From an uncultured Sutterella sp. (GTDB taxonomy: Bacteria > Pseudomonadota > Gammaproteobacteria > Burkholderiales > Burkholderiaceae_F): 64,000 bases of DNA. Below, piece after piece: positions 49,642-59,321 of this stretch (its first letter is position 1; each line of letters opens with the position of its first letter). The stretch is from positions 1-64,000 of the forward strand of contig CABQGK010000006.1 of NCBI GenBank assembly GCA_902463725.1. The letters run 5' to 3'. Under the pieces are notes generated by a model, which saw nothing but the letters and a program-made list of their open reading frames with translations, had not been told where the DNA came from and did no database searches. A program made the position numbers and the translations under genes.

Positions 49642-51570
49642 ATGGCAAAAATCATCGGTATCGACCTTGGTACGACCAACTCTGCTGTGGCAGTGATGGA
49701 AGGTGAAAACGTCAAGGTTATTGAAAACAGCGAAGGCGCTCGTACGACGCCGTCGATCGTGGCTTACCTCGACAGCGGTGAAGTCTTGGTCGGCGCTCCT
49801 GCTAAGCGTCAGGCTGTGACGAACCCGAAGAATACGCTTTACGCGGTGAAGCGTTTGATCGGCCGTCGCTTTGAGGATGCTGAAGTTCAGAAGGACATCG
49901 GCCTGATGCCCTTTAAGATTTCCCGTGCTGAAAACGGTGACGCTTGGGTTGAAGTGCAGGGTAAGAACCTTGCTCCGCAGCAGATCTCTGCTGAAGTTCT
50001 CCGTAAGATGAAGAAGACGGCTGAAGAGTACTTGGGCGAACCTGTGACCGAAGCGGTCATTACGGTGCCTGCGTACTTTAACGACTCTCAGCGTCAGGCC
50101 ACGAAGGATGCTGGCCGCATTGCAGGTCTCGAAGTCAAGCGCATCATCAATGAGCCGACCGCTGCAGCACTCGCTTTTGGTTTGGACAAGGGCGGTAGCG
50201 CTGATCGCAAGATCGCTGTCTATGACTTGGGTGGTGGTACGTTCGATATTTCAATCATCGACCTTGCTAATGTCGATGGCGACAAGCAGTTTGAAGTGCT
50301 GTCCACTAACGGTGATACGTTCTTGGGCGGTGAAGACTTTGACCAGCGTTTGGTCGACTACATCATTGGTGAGTTCCGCAAGGATACCGGTGTGGATCTT
50401 TCGAAAGATGTTTTGGCTCTGCAACGTTTGAAGGATGCTGCTGAAAAGGCCAAGATCGAGCTCTCGAATCGTCAGGAAACGGAAATCAACCTGCCTTATA
50501 TCACCGCCGATGCGACGGGTCCGAAGCACCTCAATCTCAGCATTACTCGCTCGAAGTTTGAGGGTCTCGTTGAAGACCTCGTGCAGCGCACGATTGAACC
50601 CTGCCGCAAGGCTCTGCGCGATGCTGGCGTGACGCAGTCCGATATCACTGACGTGATTTTGGTGGGCGGTCAGTCTCGTATGCCGCGTGTTCAGGCTGTG
50701 GTCAAGGAATTCTTTGGTAAGGATCCGCGTAAAGACGTCAATCCTGATGAAGCGGTTGCCATTGGTGCTGCTATTCAGGGCTCGGTGCTGACGGGTGAAC
50801 GTCACGACGTGCTTCTGCTTGATGTGACGCCGCTCACGCTCGGTATTGAAACGCTTGGTGGTGTGATGACCCCGATGATCAAGCGCAACACGACCATCCC
50901 GACCAAGCACAGCCAAGTGTTTTCCACTGCGGAAGATAACCAGCCGGCAGTGACCATTAAGGTCTATCAGGGTGAACGTGAGATGGCCGCTTCGAATAAG
51001 CTCTTGGGCGAGTTTAACCTCGAAGGGATTCCGCCTTCTCCGCGTGGACTGCCGCAGATCGAAGTCACGTTCGACATCGATGCTAACGGCATCTTGCACG
51101 TGGGCGCCAAGGATAAGGCCACGGGTAAGGAAAACAACATCACGATCAAGGCCAGCTCTGGCTTGAGCGAAGATGAGATCGAACGTATGGTCAAGGATGC
51201 TGAAGCCAATAAGGCTGAAGACCACCGTCGTTTCGAACTCGCGCAGTCTCGCAATATGGCTGATGCCGCTGTCAATCAGGTTCAGAAGACCTTGAAGGAA
51301 AACGGCGACAAGGTCGAAAGCGCTGATCGTGCGGCTTGTGAAGAAGCGATCAAGGACGTCGAAGAAAAGGTCAAGGGCGAAGATAAGGAAGCCATTGACA
51401 AAGCTGTTGAACGCTTGATGGATGCGGCACAGAAGATCGGTGAAAAGCTCAACAAGGCAGCTCAGCAAGCTGCGCAGGCGGCAGGTGCTCAGGGTGCCCA
51501 GGGCGCTCAGCAGAATGCCGGTGGCAAGGATGATGATGTCATCGATGCCGAGTTCACCGAAAAGAAGTGA
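49642..51570 (+). CDS. dnaK: Chaperone protein DnaK (Hsp70)
   Basis: The ATP-driven Hsp70 chaperone, working with DnaJ and GrpE. The 642-residue protein is complete: phosphate loops 'IIGIDLGTTNSAVAVMEGEN' and 'AVYDLGGGTFDISIIDL', the adenosine-site 'VILVGGQSRMPRVQAVVKEF', the interdomain linker region 'HDVLLLDVTPLTLGIETLGG', a normal substrate-binding domain, and an A/Q/G-rich lid tail ending DAEFTEKK, close to the usual EEVKDKK. Codon use is more biased than in neighbouring genes, with strong preference for GGT, AAG and CTC-type codons, as expected for a highly expressed gene. It has its own sigma-32 promoter; dnaJ follows after 234 bases. Confidence 0.99.
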   Translation: MAKIIGIDLGTTNSAVAVMEGENVKVIENSEGARTTPSIVAYLDSGEVLVGAPAKRQAVTNPKNTLYAVKRLIGRRFEDAEVQKDIGLMPFKISRAENGDAWVEVQGKNLAPQQISAEVLRKMKKTAEEYLGEPVTEAVITVPAYFNDSQRQATKDAGRIAGLEVKRIINEPTAAALAFGLDKGGSADRKIAVYDLGGGTFDISIIDLANVDGDKQFEVLSTNGDTFLGGEDFDQRLVDYIIGEFRKDTGVDLSKDVLALQRLKDAAEKAKIELSNRQETEINLPYITADATGPKHLNLSITRSKFEGLVEDLVQRTIEPCRKALRDAGVTQSDITDVILVGGQSRMPRVQAVVKEFFGKDPRKDVNPDEAVAIGAAIQGSVLTGERHDVLLLDVTPLTLGIETLGGVMTPMIKRNTTIPTKHSQVFSTAEDNQPAVTIKVYQGEREMAASNKLLGEFNLEGIPPSPRGLPQIEVTFDIDANGILHVGAKDKATGKENNITIKASSGLSEDEIERMVKDAEANKAEDHRRFELAQSRNMADAAVNQVQKTLKENGDKVESADRAACEEAIKDVEEKVKGEDKEAIDKAVERLMDAAQKIGEKLNKAAQQAAQAAGAQGAQGAQQNAGGKDDDVIDAEFTEKK

Positions 51571-51650
51571 TCGCCACCCACGACCGGTTGGGAGCGCTGA
51601 GCATCATCTCGTATGCGCTCCCGTCACACGGGTAGCGTGACCAATCATGG

Positions 51651-51682
51651 AAGGGTGGGTACACACGTGTGCACCGACCCTT
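51651..51682 (+). terminator. Extended hairpin between dnaK and dnaJ
   Basis: AAGGGT-g-GGT pairs with ACC-g-ACCCTT, with an inner CACA/TGTG stem. Only CTGCTGTTTTG follows, so termination is probably partial and could set the ratio of DnaK to DnaJ. Confidence 0.5.
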
Positions 51683-51804
51683 CTGCTGTTTTGTGTGGGG
51701 CGCTCTCAGAAAGAGTGTTTCCCCAATAGATTGAAATTCCTGCGGCTCAATTTGATGCAGACCCTCTGCAGAAGAGGTGATGCCGCAAGCATGACGAGAC
51801 GACA

Positions 51805-52962
51805 ATGGCTGATCAGGACTATTACGAACTGCTTGGAGTGAGTAAGTCAGCAACGGCTGACGAGATCAAGAAGGCTTATCGCCGTATGGCGATGAAGTAC
51901 CATCCAGACCGCAACCCTGGCAATAAGGAAGCTGAAGAAAAGTTCAAGCAGATCGGCGAGGCGTATGAGGTTCTCTCCGATGATCAGAAGCGTGCGGCCT
52001 ACGACCGGTATGGCAAGGCCGGGGTCGATCCCAGCGCCGCAGGTGCGGGCGGCTTTGGCGGGGCGGGTGGCTTTGGTGGTTTTGGCGCCGGCGGTTTTGG
52101 CGATGGGTTCGCTTCCACCTTTGGTGATATTTTTGGCGAGATGTTTGGTGGGGGCCGCGCTCAGGAACGGCGCGATCAACGCGGCGAAGATATTAGCTAC
52201 GACGTGCAGATTACGCTTGAGCAGGCAGCGCATGGCGATAAGGTTGAGTTGCGTGTGCCGAGCTGGGATGAGTGCCACACGTGTCATGGCTCGGGTTGCA
52301 AACCAGGAACCTCTAAGAGCACGTGCGCGACGTGCCGAGGCGCTGGGGTTGTTCGTATGTCGAACGGTCTTTTCACCGTCCAGCAAACCTGTCCAGAATG
52401 CCACGGTAGCGGTAAAGTGATCAAGGATCCGTGTCCAGACTGCCATGGCGAAGGACATATTCGCACGGCTAAGACGATTGATGTTTCGTTGCCTGCGGGT
52501 ATTGATGATGGACAGACGATCCGCTTGAGTGGGCGTGGTCAGCCTGGTCGCAATGGCGGCCGAGCGGGCGACTTGTTTGTGCGGGTCTACATCAAGCCTC
52601 ACGATCTTTTCCAGCGCGATGGAGACGACCTACATACCGAACTGCCCGTGTCGTTTGTGACAGCGGCGCTCGGTGGTGAGGTGAGCGTGACAACGCTCGA
52701 GGGAGATAAGACCATTTCCTTACCTGAGGGCACACAGAGTGGCAAGACCTTCAGAATGCGCGGTCAAGGTATCCGCAATTTGCGCACGAAGGAGCCTGGG
52801 GACCTATTCCTACATATTCGTGTAGAAACCCCTGTGAACCTCAGTAGCAAGCAAAAGACGATGCTACGCGAGTTCGATGCAAGCCTAAAGGAGGGGGGCG
52901 ATAAGCACGCCCCAGGCAAGCAGTCCTTCTTCGATCGTATGAAGGGCTTCTTTAAAGGCTAA
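51805..52962 (+). CDS. dnaJ: Chaperone protein DnaJ (Hsp40)
   Basis: The co-chaperone that delivers clients to DnaK and stimulates its ATPase. The 385-residue protein has all type I parts in order: J domain (residues 1-70) with the HPD motif in 'MKYHPDRNPGNKEAEEKFKQ', a Gly/Phe-rich linker ('GAGGFGGAGGFGGFGAGGFG'), four zinc-finger repeats CHTCHGSG, CATCRGAG, CPECHGSG and CPDCHGEG, and two substrate-binding beta domains ('RGQGIRNLRTKEPGDLFLHI'). Length matches the family. It lies downstream of dnaK, separated by a hairpin that may only partly stop transcription; I found no convincing sigma-32 promoter in the gap. A strong terminator follows. Confidence 0.98.
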   Translation: MADQDYYELLGVSKSATADEIKKAYRRMAMKYHPDRNPGNKEAEEKFKQIGEAYEVLSDDQKRAAYDRYGKAGVDPSAAGAGGFGGAGGFGGFGAGGFGDGFASTFGDIFGEMFGGGRAQERRDQRGEDISYDVQITLEQAAHGDKVELRVPSWDECHTCHGSGCKPGTSKSTCATCRGAGVVRMSNGLFTVQQTCPECHGSGKVIKDPCPDCHGEGHIRTAKTIDVSLPAGIDDGQTIRLSGRGQPGRNGGRAGDLFVRVYIKPHDLFQRDGDDLHTELPVSFVTAALGGEVSVTTLEGDKTISLPEGTQSGKTFRMRGQGIRNLRTKEPGDLFLHIRVETPVNLSSKQKTMLREFDASLKEGGDKHAPGKQSFFDRMKGFFKG

Positions 52963-52977
52963 CCTCTTGTAAAAGAT

Positions 52978-53026
52978 GGGGGGATGATCAAGTGATCCTT
53001 GGAGCACTTGATCACCCCCTTTTTTT
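52978..53026 (+). terminator. Terminator after dnaJ
   Basis: TGATCAAGTG pairs perfectly with CACTTGATCA, extended by GGGG/CCCC, then TTTTTTT. It also faces the 3' end of the RND permease gene. Confidence 0.9.
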
Positions 53027-53132
53027 ACCTCCTATGCTGTGCCCGTCTCATAGGCGTTGTGCATGCTAAGCATGCACAGTCACCGTTAATCTTTGCCGCC
53101 AGCAGATGCTCATGATGTGTGGGCGCCTGTGT

Positions 53133-56100
53133 CTATCGTTTGCTGGAGCGACGCCGTACAAACCAAGTGAAGAACACAGGGACGAAAATTGTCGAAATAA
53201 GCGTGGCAGCGAGCATTCCCCCGAAGACACCTGTTCCCATGGACTGTCGCGCACTAGCGCCAGGTCCTGTGGCCACGACCATGGGGAGCACACCGAGAAT
53301 GAAGGCTGCACTGGTCATGAGAATAGGTCGCAAGCGTAGACGAGCAGCTTTGAGTGCTGCTTCAGCTGGGGATAAATCTTGCTCCTCAAGAATTTGCTGG
53401 GCAAATTCCACAATCAAAATGGCATTCTTGGCAGTGAGGCCAATCAGTACCAAAAGACCGATCTGGAAGTAGATGTCGTTGCTCATGGCGCGTAGCCACA
53501 ATGAGGCCAGGGCGCCCAATAGCGCATACGGGACGGCCATCAACACTGCCAGTGGTAGTGACCATCGCTCGTAGAGAGCCGCGAGGATCAGCATAACCAT
53601 GAGTAGACCAAAACCGAATGCAGCTGAGGTCGATGAGCCGATGCGTTTTTCGTGGTAGGCCTGATCTACCCATTCAATGGTGTAGCCTGGTGGTAGAGAG
53701 GCTGCAGCAACTTGTTCGACTAAGCGTATAGCCTCGCCTGAACTTGTCCCTGGGGTTGCATTGCCCATGAACTGCCCAGCTAAATACCCGTTGAAGCGTC
53801 GCATAGAGTCGGTGCCTGTGCTACGAGTAATCTGTACGAGTGAGGCAACAGGAACCATTGTGCCATCGCTTGCCTTGACCCAACCGTTTCCAAGGTCTTC
53901 AGGGCGTTGACGGAATGCGCCGTCGGCTTGCATCATGACACGGTAGGTTTTGCCATTGCGGGTAAAGTCATTGATGTAGTTGCCACCCGTAAGGTAGGCT
54001 ACGGTATCGTAGACATCATCGATGCTGACTCCGAGTTTGGCAGCCTTATCTCGGTCGACATCCAGCATCAGTTGTGGGGTGTCGGCACGTAGCATACTGC
54101 GAAGCCCTGTGAGTTCGCTGTGCGAAGTGAGTGCGCGCATGAAGTCAGTCATGACCTCCTGCAAAAGTTGCGGGTTATCTGAGCCGTGCGCAATCACAAA
54201 GCCCGAGAAGCCATTGGTAGAGCCTAGACCTGGAATGGGGCTCGGCAGACTGGCAGTGCCAGTGGCTTCGGGATTTTGGGCGACAATTTTTTGCAACTTA
54301 AGCTGTACTACTGCGGCGCTATCTTGACGCTCTTCCCATGGCTTGAGCTGAATAGAAAGACTTGCCGAGTTGCTACGCACATCGCTCGTCGTACTGTCAA
54401 AGCCCAGCATTGCCACGATGGAAAGCACATTGGGATCTTTTCGCAGGGTCTCCAAAATGCCAGTTGCCACCGTGTCAGTTCTTTGGAAAGCGGCGCCTTC
54501 TGGTAGTTGCAGCGACATGCGCACCATCCCTTGGTCTTCTTTAGGCAGAAAGGCCGTCGGCAGATGTTCAAAAAGTAGGTAGGTGCCAGTAAGTGTAAGC
54601 AAAAGCAGAAGCGCACTTAATGCTCTGAGACGCAACATGAGCGCGACGGTTGCAGAGAATGCTTTAGTTAGGGCTTGGAGTGCGCGATTAAAGAGTTCAA
54701 ATAACCTGCCAACCCCGTGCTGACTTTCAGCACCATCGTGTGCTTTGAGCATAATGGCGCAGAGCGCTGGCGTGAGCGTTAGAGCAATAAAGCCAGAGAG
54801 CGCAACACTGACAGCAATGGTGACAGCGAACTGTCGATAGAGTTCGCCCGCGATGCCTCCTAAAAATGCCACGGGGATAAATACCGCGCAGAGTACAAGG
54901 ACGATCGCGATGAGTGCCCCACTCACCTCGGTCATGGCACGCATTGCGGCATCAAACGCCGAGAGGTGTTCTTCTTTCATCAGGCGGTCGATGTTTTCAA
55001 TCACAACAATCGCATCGTCGACAACAATGCCGATGGCGAGCGTCATCGCAAAAAGGGTGAGCGTATTGAGCGAAAATCCAAGTAGCCATAGGCCCGCCAT
55101 CGTGCCAATGAGCGAGACAGGAATTGCCAGTAGCGGGATGAGTGTGGCGCGCCAGTTTTGCAGAAAGAGGAAAATAACGAGTAACACGAGTGCGCCAGCC
55201 TCAAGCAGCGTGTGCATCACCTCTTTGAGCGAGGCGCCTACGTAAACGCTTGAGTCATCAGAAATGAAGTAGTCAACGCTACCTTTAGGAAAGTGCGTTG
55301 CGAGTTCTGCCAAGCGTTCTTTGGCTAAAACGGCAGCTTGCATAGCATTGGCACCGGTTTTCAGATAGACGCCAATGTTGACCGCGGGTTTTCCATCTAA
55401 GTCCACACGGAACTCATAGCTACGCTTACCAAGCTCAGTACGAGCAATATCTCGTAGCCGAAGGAGGGATCCATCACTGCGAGTCTTGAGAACGATCTCG
55501 CCAAACTCCTCTGGTGTAAGGAGTTGGCCTGGCGCTTTGGCTGTGTAGAAGAGCTGTTGGTTTCCAGGGGTGGGCGGCGTACCAATGCGACCGGCAGCGC
55601 GTTGGGTGTTTTGCGCTTTGACGGCAGTGCGAACGTCGTCGACGGTAATGCCGAGCGCCCCCATTTTGTCGGGATCGAGCCAGATACGCATGGCGCTTTC
55701 GGCGTTACCAAAGACGCTCACATCACCGATGCCAGGAAGTCGTTTGAGTTCATCAACAATATTGAGGTTCGCGTAATCGGCAAGCTCGGTTGCGCCCAGC
55801 GTTTTGTCGGGTGACCACAATGCAATCCGTAGCAAACTTTCTTCTGAGCGCTTGCGGACGGTGACGCCACGTTCACGTACGACATCAGGAAGGCTGCGTT
55901 CCGCAGAGCGAACACGGTTATTAATTTCCATCATGGCGTCATTGGGATTGGTGTCCACATCAAAGACGCAGGAGATGGAAATGACCCCGTTGCTTCGGAT
56001 GGTCGTGGTGTAGTAGAGCAGTCCATCGATACCAGAGAGTTGATCCTCAATGGGTTGGGCAACAGTTCGTGCCATGGTTTGCACGTCCGCACCGTCGTAC

Positions 56101-56246
56101 TGCGCAGAGATACGAACAGAGGGTGGACTGATATCGGGATACTGAGAGAGGGGAAGTTGTCGCCAAGAGAGTATGCCCGCGAGCACGGTCAGTAGTGCCA
56201 GCACGGTTGCAAAGATCGGACGGCGGATGCAGAAGTGGCTAAGCAT
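53133..56246 (-). CDS. RND (HAE1) multidrug efflux permease
   Basis: The proton-driven inner-membrane pump of an AcrB/MexB-type tripartite efflux system. At 1037 residues it has the usual length, 12 membrane helices and two large periplasmic loops. The proton-relay residues are present: the Asp-Asp pair in 'IGIVVDDAIVVIENIDRL' and the lysine in 'LIGLTAKNAILIVEFAQQIL'. The N-terminus 'FCIRRPIFATVLALLTVLAG' and the repeat at 'PVSLIGTMAGLWLLGFSLNT' are standard HAE1. It begins 18 bases after the adaptor gene and forms an operon with it. No outer-membrane channel gene and no TetR- or MarR-type regulator is next to it, so it must borrow a TolC-like channel. Substrates cannot be inferred. Confidence 0.95.
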   Translation of the reverse strand: MLSHFCIRRPIFATVLALLTVLAGILSWRQLPLSQYPDISPPSVRISAQYDGADVQTMARTVAQPIEDQLSGIDGLLYYTTTIRSNGVISISCVFDVDTNPNDAMMEINNRVRSAERSLPDVVRERGVTVRKRSEESLLRIALWSPDKTLGATELADYANLNIVDELKRLPGIGDVSVFGNAESAMRIWLDPDKMGALGITVDDVRTAVKAQNTQRAAGRIGTPPTPGNQQLFYTAKAPGQLLTPEEFGEIVLKTRSDGSLLRLRDIARTELGKRSYEFRVDLDGKPAVNIGVYLKTGANAMQAAVLAKERLAELATHFPKGSVDYFISDDSSVYVGASLKEVMHTLLEAGALVLLVIFLFLQNWRATLIPLLAIPVSLIGTMAGLWLLGFSLNTLTLFAMTLAIGIVVDDAIVVIENIDRLMKEEHLSAFDAAMRAMTEVSGALIAIVLVLCAVFIPVAFLGGIAGELYRQFAVTIAVSVALSGFIALTLTPALCAIMLKAHDGAESQHGVGRLFELFNRALQALTKAFSATVALMLRLRALSALLLLLTLTGTYLLFEHLPTAFLPKEDQGMVRMSLQLPEGAAFQRTDTVATGILETLRKDPNVLSIVAMLGFDSTTSDVRSNSASLSIQLKPWEERQDSAAVVQLKLQKIVAQNPEATGTASLPSPIPGLGSTNGFSGFVIAHGSDNPQLLQEVMTDFMRALTSHSELTGLRSMLRADTPQLMLDVDRDKAAKLGVSIDDVYDTVAYLTGGNYINDFTRNGKTYRVMMQADGAFRQRPEDLGNGWVKASDGTMVPVASLVQITRSTGTDSMRRFNGYLAGQFMGNATPGTSSGEAIRLVEQVAAASLPPGYTIEWVDQAYHEKRIGSSTSAAFGFGLLMVMLILAALYERWSLPLAVLMAVPYALLGALASLWLRAMSNDIYFQIGLLVLIGLTAKNAILIVEFAQQILEEQDLSPAEAALKAARLRLRPILMTSAAFILGVLPMVVATGPGASARQSMGTGVFGGMLAATLISTIFVPVFFTWFVRRRSSKR

Positions 56247-56264
56247 GATGCAATCCTCCGTCCA

Positions 56265-57350
56265 TCAGTTTTTGGCAGCAGGCGTTACGCTAGCCCCGTC
56301 TCGTAGACGTAAGAGTTGGTCAACAATGATTTTGTCACCAGAGGACAGGCCACTTGTGACGACCCAGTCATTATCGACCCATTGTGCGAGTTTGACGGGC
56401 TGAGACACTGCGCGTCCGTCTTTGAGCACGTAGACGCGGTATTCGCCGCTATCGAGCTGTAGAACGGCTTTTTGCGGTACACGATAGACGCTTTGAAGTT
56501 TCCCAGTCTCGAGGCGAACGCGAATAAAGGCTCCGGGAACCACTTTATTGAGGTCCGAAGCGGCAATTTTCGCTCGAAAAGTTCGAGAGGCTGCTGTGCT
56601 ATTGAGCGAGGGAGCTATGTAGTCAAGCGTCCCTTTTAGAGGTGTACCCTGCTCAGTGGAGAGCTCGATGGCGTTCTCTAGCGTGATGTGCTTGGCTTCT
56701 AGAAGTCGATCAGCCACGGTGAAGACCACTCTCAGGTCTGAAGGCGTCTCAAGGGTTGTCATCAGGGTGCTTTGAGCGGTAATCATATCCCCAGGGTTGA
56801 CACTGGAGAGCGCCGGGATACCAGCGCTTGGCGCTCGGACGCTCGTGTGACTGAGGTCAATGACCGCCTGCTGCCAACGGGCTTGAGCAGCCGCCTCGTT
56901 GAGGCGAGCGTTCTTGAGGGCAGTCTTGGCATCGTCGTTGGCCTGACGGCTCGTGGCATTTTGCTTAAAGAGCTCATCACTGCGATGTGCGTCCCGCTCG
57001 GCTTTGGTGCGGTTTGTGCGTGCCGTGGCTAACGTAGCTTCTGCATCAAGCACTTTGGCACGATAGGTACCATCTTCAATGTAGTAAAGAATATCGTTTT
57101 GGCCAACGGCTTTACCAGGTTCAAAATTTATGGCTTTCAGGCGGCCGGTAATTTGAGATCGCACTTGTACACCGTGTGCGCTCTCAACGCGCCCTAGTAC
57201 ATCGACCCAAGCGCTTTCGTCGGTCGGCGAGGCAGTGATGGTGTGTACAGCGAGCGGAGCGGTGTTTGCTTTAGGTGGCACAGATTTGTTGCAACCAGCA
57301 AGAATGGTTGCAACGCTGAGCACAAGCAGGATATTGGCGTATTGACGCAT
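56265..57350 (-). CDS. RND efflux periplasmic adaptor lipoprotein
   Basis: The membrane-fusion protein linking the RND pump to an outer-membrane channel. The chosen start gives 361 residues with a lipoprotein signal ('MRQYANILLVLSVATILAGC', Cys as lipid anchor). Then come the barrel-sandwich/lipoyl half ('GVQVRSQITGRLKAINFEPG'), a coiled-coil hairpin ('TLATARTNRTKAERDAHRSD'), the second half-lipoyl ('IDLSHTSVRAPSAGIPALSS') and the beta-barrel ('VPGAFIRVRLETGKLQSVYR'), the AcrA order. The open frame extends 25 codons upstream into pepP, which is not credible given the signal peptide. Operon with the permease downstream; the aminopeptidase gene upstream ends 28 bases before. Confidence 0.94.
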   Translation of the reverse strand: MRQYANILLVLSVATILAGCNKSVPPKANTAPLAVHTITASPTDESAWVDVLGRVESAHGVQVRSQITGRLKAINFEPGKAVGQNDILYYIEDGTYRAKVLDAEATLATARTNRTKAERDAHRSDELFKQNATSRQANDDAKTALKNARLNEAAAQARWQQAVIDLSHTSVRAPSAGIPALSSVNPGDMITAQSTLMTTLETPSDLRVVFTVADRLLEAKHITLENAIELSTEQGTPLKGTLDYIAPSLNSTAASRTFRAKIAASDLNKVVPGAFIRVRLETGKLQSVYRVPQKAVLQLDSGEYRVYVLKDGRAVSQPVKLAQWVDNDWVVTSGLSSGDKIIVDQLLRLRDGASVTPAAKN

Positions 57351-57378
57351 ACCTTGGTTCTCGTAAAAAAGAGCGTGT

Positions 57379-59136
57379 TCAGACAGGCTGAACAGCTTGG
57401 GAGAGCCACGCCCGCTCGGACGCATTAAGCAGAGGGCTCAGTCGTTCAAACACCGTTCGATGATAGTCGTTGAGCCATTGACGTTCCTCTTGAGAAAGTA
57501 GCTGCGGTTCAATGGTCCGTACATCGATTGGTGCTAGGGTGAGCGTTTCAAACTTGAGGAACGCTCCAAACTCTGTATGGGTTGCTTCAACGGCGGCCAT
57601 GAGATTTTCAATGCGCACGCCCCAACGTTCGGCTAAATAGAGCCCAGGCTCATTGGAGACAACAATGCCTTTTGCCAAGCCAAAACGACCTGTGGCGGTA
57701 GAGCGAGGCGAAATGTGAAAGGGGCCTTCATGTACGTTGAGGATGTAGCCAACGCCATGACCAGTACCGTGACCATAATCCCAACCTGCTTGCCAAAGCG
57801 GGGCGCGAGCGTAGGCATCGAGTTGCGCACCAGAAGTGCCAACAGGCACTTGAGCACGGGCGAGCGCAATATGCCCCTTGAGCACCGTCGTCACACCTTT
57901 TCGTTGCTCAGCGCTTAGTGCACCGATCGCAAACATGCGTGTGATGTCTGTGGTACCCGTGACGTATTGCGCGCCAGAGTCAACGAGGAGCAAGCCCTGA
58001 GTTAGCTCAGCATCATGCTCACAGGAGGGCGTGTAATGGGGAAGCGCAGCGTTCTGCCCAAAGGCTGAGATCGTCTCAAAGCTCTCTCCTATGAAGCTCG
58101 CATCTTTTTGACGTTGCTCATGGAGCATTTCTGCGACACGCATTTCTGTGAGGAGCTCATGTTTGGCGAGCGCTGCTTCGAGTTGCATCTGAAACCGTAC
58201 GAGCGCCACGCCGTCTGTGAGCATCGCTTTCCGGATACTTTCGAGTTCAGCATCCGTTTTCCGACTTTTCATGAAGGTGACTTCGCTAGGCGCTTCGACG
58301 AGGTGGCGAATGTGCGGAGCTAGTGCTGCTGTCACACGAGTCGGATCCACGCTAACCGTCACATGGAGTGAATCGAGCTCGCTAATAAAGGTTTCGGGTG
58401 CGCGAACCTCTACCCCTTCGAGCTTCAGTTCTGCGATGAGTTCTGGACTTACCCTTGAGGCCTCAGTAAAAAGTAAGACTTGCTCTGGAAGGACAATCAG
58501 GTTCGCGAGAAAGACGGGGTTATAGTCGACATCGCTGCCACGCAAATTGAGTAACCAAGCGATTTCATCAAGACTAACGCTCACGAAGGCTTGACAACCC
58601 GATTTTTGTAAGGCATTGCGTAGCGCAGCAAGTTTTTCTGTCGTGCAGGCACTCGCTCCTTGCAGACGCTTGATGGGTTGCATCGGCCGAGGAGGCCGGT
58701 CTTGCCAAATTTTTTCAAAAAGATCCCCTGCTTCGACTAAGGCTAAGCTCACGTCGAGCAGACTATCTGCTAGTTCGCCAAAATGTTTGATACTACAGAG
58801 GGCGGGGTCGAGCCCTACGCGAGCCCCTTCAGCGAGGTGAAGCGCAAGCCACGCTGGGACGCTCGGCGCACCTGGTGCGCCACTTTTAATGAGTTCGATG
58901 CTACTTCCTTTGAGGTCCTCTTCGGCTCGAATCCAGTAGCGACTGTCTGTAAAGAGAGCTGCAGCCTTTTCGGTCACAACGACCTGTCCCGCGCTGCCAT
59001 GAAATCCCGTCAGCCATGCACGGCTAGCCCAATGCTCGGGTACATATTCGGAAAGGTGTGGGTCAGCAGTAGGCACAATAAGAGCATCTAAGCATGCGGC
59101 GCGCATCTGAGCGCGAAGCGCTTCAAGGCGGGACAT
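57379..59136 (-). CDS. Aminopeptidase P family (Xaa-Pro) metallopeptidase
   Basis: A cytoplasmic M24B peptidase that removes N-terminal residues preceding proline. The 585-residue protein is the long three-domain form: two creatinase-N domains (residues about 1-300, starting 'LEALRAQMRAACLDALIVPT'), then the pita-bread catalytic domain with metal ligands in 'LLLVDSGAQYVTGTTDITRM' (two Asp), 'GTGHGVGYILNVHEGPFHIS' (His), 'IVVSNEPGLYLAERWGVRIE' (Glu) and a further Glu nearby, and the C-terminal extension ending the M24C type. It lies directly upstream of the RND adaptor gene on the same strand with a 28-base gap, so readthrough into the efflux operon is likely, though a functional tie is not apparent. 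Confidence 0.93.
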   Translation of the reverse strand: MSRLEALRAQMRAACLDALIVPTADPHLSEYVPEHWASRAWLTGFHGSAGQVVVTEKAAALFTDSRYWIRAEEDLKGSSIELIKSGAPGAPSVPAWLALHLAEGARVGLDPALCSIKHFGELADSLLDVSLALVEAGDLFEKIWQDRPPRPMQPIKRLQGASACTTEKLAALRNALQKSGCQAFVSVSLDEIAWLLNLRGSDVDYNPVFLANLIVLPEQVLLFTEASRVSPELIAELKLEGVEVRAPETFISELDSLHVTVSVDPTRVTAALAPHIRHLVEAPSEVTFMKSRKTDAELESIRKAMLTDGVALVRFQMQLEAALAKHELLTEMRVAEMLHEQRQKDASFIGESFETISAFGQNAALPHYTPSCEHDAELTQGLLLVDSGAQYVTGTTDITRMFAIGALSAEQRKGVTTVLKGHIALARAQVPVGTSGAQLDAYARAPLWQAGWDYGHGTGHGVGYILNVHEGPFHISPRSTATGRFGLAKGIVVSNEPGLYLAERWGVRIENLMAAVEATHTEFGAFLKFETLTLAPIDVRTIEPQLLSQEERQWLNDYHRTVFERLSPLLNASERAWLSQAVQPV

Positions 59137-59272
59137 CGGGGGACTCCAAAAAGTACAAAGTCAGAAAGCAATATTACTGCTTATCTTAGGAATGTACAGG
59201 GGATGCCGAAGGCGCCTTTGATTTGACGTCGAGTTTGTTGTGCCTCAAACGGCTGTGGTGGAGAAAATTTAG

Positions 59273-59302
59273 GCGGGACACGTATGTAACGCAGTGCCCC
59301 GC
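59273..59302 (-). terminator. Hairpin after small lipoprotein gene
   Basis: GCGGGaCAC pairs with GTGcCCCGC (one mismatch); on the minus strand TAAATTTTCT follows. Moderate terminator. Confidence 0.45.
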
Positions 59303-59321
59303 TTCTGTATAACAAGCTGAG

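Noticed and set aside
50251..51468. A 405-codon open frame antisense to dnaK
   Set aside because: Long antisense frames inside dnaK are a known by-product of its codon bias. The translation has no recognisable domain and dnaK is certain.
51571..51804. A sigma-32 promoter directly before dnaJ
   Set aside because: CCCCAATA occurs at 51721-51728, but nothing like CTTGAAA stands at the right distance, and the nearby TTGAAA lies downstream of it.
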